Below are positions 56,828 to 64,000 of a stretch of DNA of 64,000 bases, in pieces. The first letter of the stretch is position 1. Every line of letters starts with the position of its first letter. Position numbers and translations under genes: made by a program. This DNA is from MVRE01 sp015660965 (GTDB taxonomy: Archaea > Halobacteriota > Methanomicrobia > Methanomicrobiales > Methanospirillaceae), in assembly GCA_050015095.1 (NCBI GenBank), contig JBEKCC010000001.1, positions 124,001-188,000 of the forward strand. Direction: 5' to 3'. Below the pieces are notes generated by a model. It was not told where the DNA came from, searched no databases, and saw only the letters and a program-made list of their open reading frames with translations.

Positions 56828-58213
56828 ATGGTCGACCTCTCCTACGCGATCGACCCGGTCTACATTGCGACAATCTTTTTCTTCATCGTCGGCCTGCAGC
56901 GGATGAGCCACCCGCTCACTGCTCGGAGCGGGATTGTCTGGGCCGGCGCCGCGATGTTGATCGCGACGTTCGTCACGTTCCTTACCCCGAACCTCACCAA
57001 CTTCACCCTGATAGCATTTGCGATCGTCATCGGCGGGGGCTTCGGCTACATCGCGGCGAAACGCGTCGCGATGACCGATATGCCCCAGATGGTCGCGTTC
57101 TACAATAGCATGGGCGGAGGCGCAGCGGCCGGGATCTCGGCTGTCGCGCTCCTCAGCACCACCACCGCCACTACCAGTTCCCTCGCTGTCGTTGGTGGCC
57201 TCATTGGAGCGATTTCGTTTGCAGGGAGCCTCATCGCGTTCCTGAAGCTCCAGGGCTGGATGCGGCAGCGGCCGATCACCTTCAAGGGTCAGCAGGTCGT
57301 CAACATGACGGTCCTGACCCTCGCCATCGTGTCCGGTGTGCTCGTCCTCTGGCACCTGTCCTGGATCCCGCTCACCATCGCCATGTATCTCCCGCTGTTC
57401 TTCGGCCTCTCGCTCGGGTTCGGGTTCCTTATGACACTCCCGATCGGTGGAGCCGACATGCCTGTCGTGATCTCGATGTACAATGCCTTCACCGGGCTCG
57501 CCGTCGCGCTCGACGGGTTCTCGTTCGCGACTCCCAACTATGCAATGGTCGTCGCGGGCGTCATTGTCGGCGCCGCAGGTTCGCTGCTCACGCTCCAGAT
57601 GGCGCGGGCGATGAACCGCTCGATCTCGAACGTCTTCTTCGGCGCTTTCGGCGCGACGGAGGAGAAAAGGGTGCAGATCCAGGGCAGCATGAAGTCGATC
57701 GAGGCTGACGACGTCGCGGTCATGCTCGCCTACGCGAACAAGGTGATCATTGCCCCAGGCTACGGCATGGCGGTCGCCCAGGCCCAGCAGAAGGTTAAGG
57801 AGCTGACCGACCTGCTCGAAAGCCAGAACGTCCAAGTGAAGTTCGCGATCCACCCGGTCGCCGGGCGGATGCCCGGGCACATGAACGTCCTGCTCGCCGA
57901 GGCAGGGGTCGCCTACGACCACCTCTTCGACCGGGACGAGGTGAACCCGGAGTTCCCAAGCACCGACGTCGTCCTCGTCATTGGGGCCAACGACGTCGTC
58001 AACCCGGCGGCGCACAGGCAGGGCAGCCCGCTCTTCGGCATGCCAATCCTTGATGTCGAACAGGCGAAAAACGTCATCGTCCTTAAGCGCGGCCAGGGGA
58101 AGGGCTTCGCCGGGATCGAGAACGACCTGCTCTACCGGGACAACACGCGGATGCTCTACGGCGACGCGCAGGAGACTGTCGGGAAGCTCGTGCAAGCCCT
58201 CAAGAAGTTATAA
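56828..58213 (+). CDS. pntB: NAD(P) transhydrogenase subunit beta
   Basis: 461 residues, beginning MVDLSYAIDPVYIATIFFF one base after the pntAB stop. About nine membrane helices are followed by the NADP(H)-binding domain III with IIAPGYGMAVAQAQQKV near residue 310, HPVAGRMPGHMNVLLAEAGV near 350, and VIGANDVVNPAA near 395. Known: couples hydride transfer between NADH and NADP to proton flow across the membrane; most methanogens handle reducing power with F420 and ferredoxin and do not need it. All three genes look intact. Inference: a recently acquired operon from a GC-rich donor. Confidence 0.95.
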   Translation: MVDLSYAIDPVYIATIFFFIVGLQRMSHPLTARSGIVWAGAAMLIATFVTFLTPNLTNFTLIAFAIVIGGGFGYIAAKRVAMTDMPQMVAFYNSMGGGAAAGISAVALLSTTTATTSSLAVVGGLIGAISFAGSLIAFLKLQGWMRQRPITFKGQQVVNMTVLTLAIVSGVLVLWHLSWIPLTIAMYLPLFFGLSLGFGFLMTLPIGGADMPVVISMYNAFTGLAVALDGFSFATPNYAMVVAGVIVGAAGSLLTLQMARAMNRSISNVFFGAFGATEEKRVQIQGSMKSIEADDVAVMLAYANKVIIAPGYGMAVAQAQQKVKELTDLLESQNVQVKFAIHPVAGRMPGHMNVLLAEAGVAYDHLFDRDEVNPEFPSTDVVLVIGANDVVNPAAHRQGSPLFGMPILDVEQAKNVIVLKRGQGKGFAGIENDLLYRDNTRMLYGDAQETVGKLVQALKKL

Positions 58214-58255
58214 GGCGCCCACGGAGATCCGCCAGGCCGATGTTAGGCCCTGCCA

Positions 58256-58437
58256 GATGTTTTTATTGAAGCTATTGGTCAAGGTCCCAATCCTCTTCTG
58301 TTAAAAGAAATCCCCAATTTAGCAACAGCACATAGAGGAAATGTTATAATTAACGAAGGAATGTTGCAACAGTAATTCTAGCAATGGGAACGGCTAAGAA
58401 AGCTGCTCTAGCAATTGATCGGATGTTACAAGAGTGA
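58256..58437 (+). pseudogene. Remnant of a glutamate synthase small-subunit-like gene
   Basis: Directly after the transhydrogenase operon the DNA becomes AT-rich again. One frame reads PDVFIEAIGQGPNPLLLKEI, then PNLATAHRGNVIIN, and stops at 58373. From 58366 another frame continues ATVILAMGTAKKAALAIDRM and LQE to a TGA at 58435. These are the C-terminal landmarks of GltD-like FAD/NAD(P)H oxidoreductases, with the GGDVVTGA-type segment deleted and a frameshift. The first three quarters of the gene are missing, apparently lost where the operon inserted. Confidence 0.7.
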
Positions 58438-58462
58438 TGTAATTTATTCCCCTTTTCTAGCG

Positions 58463-60058
58463 TCATGATATAATTGGTTCCAACTCCTTATTTTCAACGT
58501 TAAGAACAAGATTTTTTCCAAAGACTTTGAAAAAAGCTTTCATTTCACCTTCAACTCCCCAAAGTTCGAGCTGGCAGTCTCCGCGAGCAACGACTTCTAG
58601 ATGAACAGTTTCTTTCTCAAATTCGGTAAACTGAACACTATGTACTAATGCTGCATGACTTCGGTCAAGGCTTTCTGCCAAACGAAGGAATGTAGACAAG
58701 ATTCGAATCATTTCCCGCTCTGGCGGATCAAGATCCATCATTTCAGGGGTCTTTTTCGTCGGTTTTCTTTTACGATGGAAACGAGCAATATTTGCCATTA
58801 TTGAAATTTCTTTATGGTCAAAGCCAAGCAACTCTGCGTTAGTTATTATATAATAAGAATGAGCATGGTGGTTTGTATAGGATATAAACGATCCAATATC
58901 ATGAAGAAAAGTGGCGTATTTGAGTAGCTCGCGATCATTGTCTCCAAAAGTATGAAGTTTTTGTTTTTTAGCTGAATCAAAAAGTTGAAGGGCAAGACTG
59001 GTTACTGTGCGTGCATGTGCTTCATTAATTCCACAAGAACGCCCTAGTTGTAGAACACTGCGTTCACGTGTTGAGAGTTCTCCAAAGAGGGGAAAATCAT
59101 CCATTCTAGATAAATAATCAGCTAATAATCCATCTTGCAAACCTCTTGTCGTTACGTTAATAGTATCAATATCTAGTTCTTTCATGATGGTGTCAATAAT
59201 TGCCACTCCAGCGATAATAATATCCGCCCTTTCAGGGTTAATTCCTGGGATTTTTCGGCGTGATTCAAGAGGAAGGGAGCACAGGAGTTCGGCAACCTTT
59301 TTTACATCTTTATGACTAAGTGAACCATTAGATGATGAACTATTCTGGTGAATTGATCGTTGAGCAATCTCGGCTAGATTGATTATTGTGCCAGAACTCC
59401 CGATAGCAACATCAAATTTTATTTTTTTAACTTTTTGAACAATATGAATAATTGAGTTTTTAACATGCTGTTGGAGCTTTTTGTATCTCTCTGATGAAAC
59501 CGGACCTGTTTCATCCCTTTTAAAGTAATGATTTGTGAGCCTAATCGCCCCTAGTTTCAAACTTTCAAGAAAACTATATTGCCGTTCTCCACCGATAGCA
59601 ATTTCGGTACTCCCACCACCGATATCAATAAAAATTGCTTTTTTATCGCCAAGATGGATGCCACTAGCAACCCCCATGTAAATTAATCGAGCTTCTTCTC
59701 GACCAGATATAACCCTGACGTCAATTTGTGCTTCATGACGGAGTCGATTTAATAACATGTTTTGATTTTCAGCTTCACGTGTTGCTGATGTGGCAACTGC
59801 GACAAATTCATCGCATTCAAACGTCCGTGCTAAATCGATAAATTTTTTGCAAACAGTAACCGCTCGATCCATTGCATCTGGAAGGATCTCATCCTCTTCG
59901 AACTCCCCCTCCCCTAATCGAACTTGTTGTTTCTGCCGAGAAAGAATTGTAAATGAATGATTAGGATTGAATCTCACAACAAGCAAACGTATGGAATTTG
60001 TTCCAATGTCAATAAAACTGACAACACGACTTTTTAAATTTGATATATTCTTTGTCAC
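58463..60058 (-). CDS. ppx: Exopolyphosphatase / Ppx-GppA phosphatase with HD domain
   Basis: 531 residues. The N-terminal ASKHA fold has FIDIGTNSIRLLVVRF (phosphate 1 loop) and FIDIGGGSTEIAIG near residue 143 (phosphate 2). The C-terminal half (about 315-531) has an HD domain with TFLHDIGSFISYTNHHAHSYY. Known: removes terminal phosphates from polyphosphate, or hydrolyses pppGpp. The start overlaps the CHAD gene stop by four bases. With ppk1 upstream, the polyphosphate role is favoured. Confidence 0.93.
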   Translation of the reverse strand: MTKNISNLKSRVVSFIDIGTNSIRLLVVRFNPNHSFTILSRQKQQVRLGEGEFEEDEILPDAMDRAVTVCKKFIDLARTFECDEFVAVATSATREAENQNMLLNRLRHEAQIDVRVISGREEARLIYMGVASGIHLGDKKAIFIDIGGGSTEIAIGGERQYSFLESLKLGAIRLTNHYFKRDETGPVSSERYKKLQQHVKNSIIHIVQKVKKIKFDVAIGSSGTIINLAEIAQRSIHQNSSSSNGSLSHKDVKKVAELLCSLPLESRRKIPGINPERADIIIAGVAIIDTIMKELDIDTINVTTRGLQDGLLADYLSRMDDFPLFGELSTRERSVLQLGRSCGINEAHARTVTSLALQLFDSAKKQKLHTFGDNDRELLKYATFLHDIGSFISYTNHHAHSYYIITNAELLGFDHKEISIMANIARFHRKRKPTKKTPEMMDLDPPEREMIRILSTFLRLAESLDRSHAALVHSVQFTEFEKETVHLEVVARGDCQLELWGVEGEMKAFFKVFGKNLVLNVENKELEPIIS

Positions 60059-61626
60059 AAGATCACAAACTTACGTGAAAATATTTCATTAAAAAGGGTT
60101 GATTTCTGATGTGCACGTGATTTCTCAACAGTAATATCTCCTTCACCATCAATCTGGCATTTCACTTCATTTTGTGTAGGTGTACAAACAATTCGATTGA
60201 CACGGTTGCTATGCGTATAATCAAGACCGTCAGCAATACGAAGCAATGCAGCAAGGGTTTGAACCAAACGTTTGTCCTTACCTATCAGAGAGGAGAAAAC
60301 TTTGTGTTTTTCATTAGGGGTAGTCTTCCGGTGATACCGGGCAACCAATGCAACAATACTTTTCTCACGGTTGTTAAGAGGAAGAGTTTTGTCAGCAAGA
60401 ATTATCCGATAACTTTGGGTATGATGCCCCTTCTGCCCAAAAACCCACCCTATATCATGGAGAAGGCCGGCACATAAAAGAAGAAATCGTTCTTTTTTAC
60501 CATAATAATGGAGAGATGTCAATTCATCGTAAAGTATCAAAGCTAATCGAGTTACCTGATTTGCGTGTCCTAATCCTTCAGGAAAAGATCCAGATAGTGC
60601 ATGGATGGAAGTGAGATCCTTTTTTTCTAGCTCAAGATCTAATTGAGATTCCCGAAATTGATTGGTAGCTTTGATATCGTCAATGGTGGATCGTAGTTTG
60701 TCCCAGAGCTTGGCGTTGTGATACTCTTCCCAAATATTAACGAGATCATCGTAGAGAATTTTTCGCCTTTTCTCTCGATCTTTAAAAAGAGCAAAAAGCT
60801 CGGGCTTATTCGATAATTTAGTGATATCTTCCTTGGTAGGTGGATTGTTTAGTTTAGATTGGATTGTAAGGTTTCCTGATAGAATTTGTGTCCAGATATC
60901 ACAATCATGAAGTTCGCCAAGTATTTCTTGCAATTTTTTCATCTTTTTCATGAAAGGTTTAAACCGATTTGAGTAAAGTGGACGATACACTTCAAGTGTA
61001 TAACGAAGTTTTTTTGCTGCGATTCTCATCGCATGATGGCCAGTAATATCGTTTGGATTTTTGACAATTGTGTCAAATGACAGCAAGTTATCTAGCACGT
61101 TTTGAATTCGGACTGCAGCCTCCTTATATAACCTAGGTGGTTGTATTTGTATCTTTTTTTGCGAATAATCCGTTCCAATTTCATTTAGGGTCGAAGTAAG
61201 ATCATCAAGGGTCCCCCTCCCCTCTAATGCATCTAATGTAAAGAGAACCTGAGATTGTTGTTGTTTTCGCTGTTGTTCAAGAAGATTGATTAGGTTAGAT
61301 ACACCCTCATTGTTCCCAGTATCTATTTGATGTTCTTGTAAATATCTTGCTAGAAATGCTAATTGGACATCGGTATCACGTGCATCACCCAATGCACGAG
61401 TAACCGCCTTAATGGATTTTATCCAATCGCGATATTTTTTCTTTGGAAAACAAGAGGAAAATAAAGGTAGAGCACTCCGTAATCGACGTGATGCAACCCG
61501 CATCCCGTGTACATGTTCAATATTTGACCCTTCTTTTACACCGTCTATTTCTATTTTAAAATCCCTAATACGGCGGTGAAGGCCTTCGACTCCAAAACGA
61601 CAAATACGAAGGTCAACGTTTTTCAC
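60055..61626 (-). CDS. CHAD domain protein fused to an HD domain
   Basis: About 523 residues from a GTG at 61626; an ATG at 61698 would give a much longer overlap with ppk1. The N-terminal CHAD domain has HVHGMRVASRRLRSALPLF, LGDARDTDVQLAFL and, later, HHAMRIAAKKLRYTLEVYRPLY and LQEILGELHDCDIW: conserved histidines and many basic residues. The C-terminal part repeats the Ppx-type HD domain (AGLLHDIGWVFGQKGHHTQSYRI). Known: CHAD domains bind polyphosphate. Inference: a polyphosphate-binding partner with a hydrolase-like HD module, encoded between the synthase and the hydrolase. Confidence 0.88.
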   Translation of the reverse strand: MKNVDLRICRFGVEGLHRRIRDFKIEIDGVKEGSNIEHVHGMRVASRRLRSALPLFSSCFPKKKYRDWIKSIKAVTRALGDARDTDVQLAFLARYLQEHQIDTGNNEGVSNLINLLEQQRKQQQSQVLFTLDALEGRGTLDDLTSTLNEIGTDYSQKKIQIQPPRLYKEAAVRIQNVLDNLLSFDTIVKNPNDITGHHAMRIAAKKLRYTLEVYRPLYSNRFKPFMKKMKKLQEILGELHDCDIWTQILSGNLTIQSKLNNPPTKEDITKLSNKPELFALFKDREKRRKILYDDLVNIWEEYHNAKLWDKLRSTIDDIKATNQFRESQLDLELEKKDLTSIHALSGSFPEGLGHANQVTRLALILYDELTSLHYYGKKERFLLLCAGLLHDIGWVFGQKGHHTQSYRIILADKTLPLNNREKSIVALVARYHRKTTPNEKHKVFSSLIGKDKRLVQTLAALLRIADGLDYTHSNRVNRIVCTPTQNEVKCQIDGEGDITVEKSRAHQKSTLFNEIFSRKFVIL

Positions 61627-63721
61627 GATACCATGCCCCACGATGCTTAATAAACCATTCCTGTGCATTGAGTTCAGATTTTTCTCGTGGTTTAGCAATA
61701 CGAACGTATCTTCCGTTATCTTTCATAAATCGCAGCTTTTCTGTATCATTAAGCATGGTTGGTAATATTAAGTCTGTTAATGAAGATTTGATTACTTTAT
61801 CTTCGATAGAGAATAGGATTTCAACTCGGCGATCTAAGTTACGGGGCATAAGATCCGCACTTCCAAGTAAGACTTCAGGATTCCCTCCGTTATGGAAATA
61901 ATATAATCTTGCATGCTCCAAAAATCTGCCAACAATAGTACTCACTTTTATTGTTTTGGAGATTGAAGGGAGTCCTGGGCGAAGACAACATATTCCACGA
62001 ACTTGTAGATCGATTTTCACACCTGCTTGTGAAGCACGGTAAAGTGCAACGATACACTCTCGATCTACAAGAGCATTCATTTTGAAGGCAACATACCCGT
62101 CGCCATGAGTTCGATGCCGTTCAATTTCTCTATCAATTCGTTCAAGTATTACTTTTCGCAATGTAATCGGTGCAACAAAGAGTTTTCGATAGTTATCGAT
62201 ACGTGCGTAACCCGTAAGAAAATTAAAGATGTCAACAACATCCAATCCAATATCGTGGTCACAAGTAAAAAGTCCAAAGTCGGTATATACCTTACTTGAT
62301 GTTGCATTGTAATTTCCGGTGCCAAGATGCACATATTGCCGAATACCGTTTTTTTCACGGCGCACTATCATGCAGACCTTGGAATGAACTTTGAGTCCCC
62401 TAATACCATAAACAACATGTACTCCAGCCCGTTCAAGTTGTCTGGCCCAACCGATATTGTTTTCTTCGTCAAACCGTGCTTTAAGCTCTATTAATGCAGC
62501 AACATCCTTTCCATTTTCTCGTGCTTCCATTAATGCGGAAACAATAGGGGAGTTTGCTCCCACCCGATAAAGTGTGATTTTAATCGCGAGAACATTTGGA
62601 TCATTTGCAGCTTGTCTGATAAAGTTCACGACTGGTGAAAAACTATCGTAAGGATGATAGAGCAAAATATCATGTTTCCGGATTGCAGAAAAAATGTTCT
62701 TACCATCAGCAATTTCCTGCGGAACAGAAGGTACAAAGGGTTTGTCTTTGAGATCAGAGCGGTTTAATGAGAGTAATTCCATCAAATCAGCCATTCCAAT
62801 TGGTTGATCGACACGATAGATCATAGCAGATGAAATACCCAGATTTGTTTCCAACATGTGACATATCGCTTTGGGCATCGAAAGATCAACCTCTATTCGT
62901 ACCGTGGTTCCCATTCTACGCTGTTCCACCACTTCCTCAACAACTGTGAGTAGATCAGACGCTTCATCTTCTTCTATTTCAAGATCGGCATCTCGTGTAA
63001 TGCGAAAGGGATATACATTAACAATCTCAAGACCTGGAAAGAGAAGATCGAGGTTTACCGCAATAATATCCTCAAGAAAGATAAAGTGAACATCTTTGTC
63101 ATTCTTTTGAAGAGATTTTGATTTAGTGGGCAAACGGATTAGTCGGGGAAAAAGACTCGTGGGAACCTTGATACGTGCGAAATATTCCTTTTTTTGTGGT
63201 TCTTTGATTGTTATTGCAAGATTAAGAGAAAGGTTTGAAATAAAAGGAAATGGGTGTGAACTATCGAATGCAAGAGGCGTAAGAACAGGAAAAATCTCGT
63301 TAATAAACCGATTTCTTAAAGCTAACTTTTGTTCAACATTCAATTCTGAATATTTATGAATATGGATACCTTTGATTGCAAGTTTAGGGATAAGATCATG
63401 ATGCCAGCAAGAAGATTGTTCTCTAAGAACTAGCACCAGTGCTGACCTAATTGCATCCAACTGAGCACTTGGAGTCATACCATCTGGTGGAGCTTCAAGT
63501 ACACCTTGTGCCAATTGACGTTGCAGACCTGATACACGAATCATGAAAAATTCATCGAGATTATTCGCAAATATTGCAAGGAATTTTACCCGTTCAAGGA
63601 GAGGATGCGTCTCATCTTTTGCCTCATCGAGAACATGTTGGTTGAAAGCAAGCCAGCTTAATTCTCGGTTGATAAAAAGTGAAGAATGGCTTAACTCCGT
63701 TTTCGATGAGAGATCATTCAT
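61613..63721 (-). CDS. ppk1: Polyphosphate kinase
   Basis: 702 residues: N-terminal helical domain (LFINRELSWLAFNQHVLDEA, LAIFANNLDEFFMIRVSGL), head domain, and the catalytic C1/C2 domains with the phospho-histidine in LKVHSKVCMIV near residue 445, LGTGNYNATSSKVYTDFGLF near 472, and the DLMPRNLDRRVEI segment near 640. Known: makes polyphosphate from ATP. First gene of the polyphosphate operon; the ends overlap the CHAD gene slightly. Full length. Confidence 0.97.
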   Translation of the reverse strand: MNDLSSKTELSHSSLFINRELSWLAFNQHVLDEAKDETHPLLERVKFLAIFANNLDEFFMIRVSGLQRQLAQGVLEAPPDGMTPSAQLDAIRSALVLVLREQSSCWHHDLIPKLAIKGIHIHKYSELNVEQKLALRNRFINEIFPVLTPLAFDSSHPFPFISNLSLNLAITIKEPQKKEYFARIKVPTSLFPRLIRLPTKSKSLQKNDKDVHFIFLEDIIAVNLDLLFPGLEIVNVYPFRITRDADLEIEEDEASDLLTVVEEVVEQRRMGTTVRIEVDLSMPKAICHMLETNLGISSAMIYRVDQPIGMADLMELLSLNRSDLKDKPFVPSVPQEIADGKNIFSAIRKHDILLYHPYDSFSPVVNFIRQAANDPNVLAIKITLYRVGANSPIVSALMEARENGKDVAALIELKARFDEENNIGWARQLERAGVHVVYGIRGLKVHSKVCMIVRREKNGIRQYVHLGTGNYNATSSKVYTDFGLFTCDHDIGLDVVDIFNFLTGYARIDNYRKLFVAPITLRKVILERIDREIERHRTHGDGYVAFKMNALVDRECIVALYRASQAGVKIDLQVRGICCLRPGLPSISKTIKVSTIVGRFLEHARLYYFHNGGNPEVLLGSADLMPRNLDRRVEILFSIEDKVIKSSLTDLILPTMLNDTEKLRFMKDNGRYVRIAKPREKSELNAQEWFIKHRGAWYREKR

Positions 63722-63855
63722 TTGAACACTTCAAATTAAAGATGTGATTTTTTTCAAGAACGTGGTTTAATTGATATCAATATATCTTCATATTAAGTCT
63801 ACTTTTTCACTAAATAATCCATTTAGTATTTACATTTGGGAAATTTCTGAAATAA

Positions 63856-64000
63856 TTATTGGTTTGGAATTCTTCTCATTGGACAAACATCTGAACCTTG
63901 CATATTTCCAAGTGCAAAGTTAAATCGGTCAAGAATTGATGGAGGTAATTCGCTTTCAGGAATCGGTTTAAACCCAAAAGTACGATAGAAGGTCACTAAC
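63856..64000 (-). CDS. GNAT-family acetyltransferase, C-terminal part only
   Basis: The minus strand from the window edge reads LVTFYRTFGFKPIPESELPP, then ILDRFNFALGNMQGSDVCPM and a short end before a TAA at 63856. FYRTFGF is the terminal acetyl-CoA-fold motif of GNAT enzymes and the CPM end is common in one subgroup. The rest of the gene lies outside the window, so the substrate cannot be guessed. It is on the same strand upstream of ppk1, 134 bases away. Confidence 0.65.
   Translation of the reverse strand, partial: LVTFYRTFGFKPIPESELPPSILDRFNFALGNMQGSDVCPMRRIPNQ

Noticed and set aside
56765..58195. Long 476-codon open frame on the minus strand
   Set aside because: It is the antisense shadow of pntB in GC-rich DNA, where stop codons are rare; its composition (many Asp, Arg, Glu, His) is typical of such artefacts.

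Overview
The window is AT-rich archaeal DNA from a methanogen, most likely a Methanomicrobiales member (Methanospirillum-like is my best guess, not proven). The signs are archaeosine tRNA-modification genes (tgtA, arcS), an archaeal tRNA m2G10 methyltransferase, TATA-box promoters close to short leaders, a CfbB/CbiA-type amidotransferase, S-layer-like surface proteins, several TPR proteins, and a bacterial-type acetyl-CoA synthase cluster.

Left part (1-7697, all minus strand): an operon for acetyl-CoA synthase. In transcription order it holds acsB, acsD, acsC, a RACo-type corrinoid activator, a short MetE-like methionine synthase, and a CooC-type ATPase cut by the window edge. It should make acetyl-CoA from methyl-corrinoid and CO, and may feed methyl groups to methionine. 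Then come a surface protein, an orphan DNA methyltransferase, and a plus-strand operon of 6-phospho-3-hexuloisomerase, an aminotransferase and an M42 aminopeptidase.

12557-17118: a 4.5-kb integrated element in the 3' end of tRNA-Arg(CCG). It is bounded by a 15-bp direct repeat and carries a tyrosine integrase, a membrane protein, a 58-residue protein, a strong GC-rich hairpin, a probable HUH rolling-circle Rep and a membrane-anchored TPR protein.

17250-20499: an iron-sulfur flavoprotein, hypD, a sugar-phosphate-isomerase-like protein, tRNA-Thr and a small membrane protein. 20785-33126 is one enormous gene for a 4,113-residue protein that is essentially 121 TPR units in unbroken 34-residue register. 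It is followed by a small secreted TPR protein, the tRNA methyltransferase, and grpE-dnaK-dnaJ.

38833-55137: housekeeping and envelope genes: purH, DUF4870-like protein, ilvD, cfbB/cbiA, surface proteins, tRNA-Arg(GCG), an MscS-related membrane protein, malic enzyme, a thioredoxin, RNase P RNA (minus strand), AMMECR1, tgtA and arcS.

55376-58213: a GC-rich proton-translocating transhydrogenase operon (pntAA-pntAB-pntB) that stands out sharply from its AT-rich surroundings. It abuts a decayed fragment of a glutamate synthase small-subunit-like gene, so it looks like a recent acquisition. The right end (58463-63721, minus strand) is a polyphosphate operon, ppk1, a CHAD-HD protein and ppx-HD, followed by the C-terminus of a GNAT acetyltransferase.
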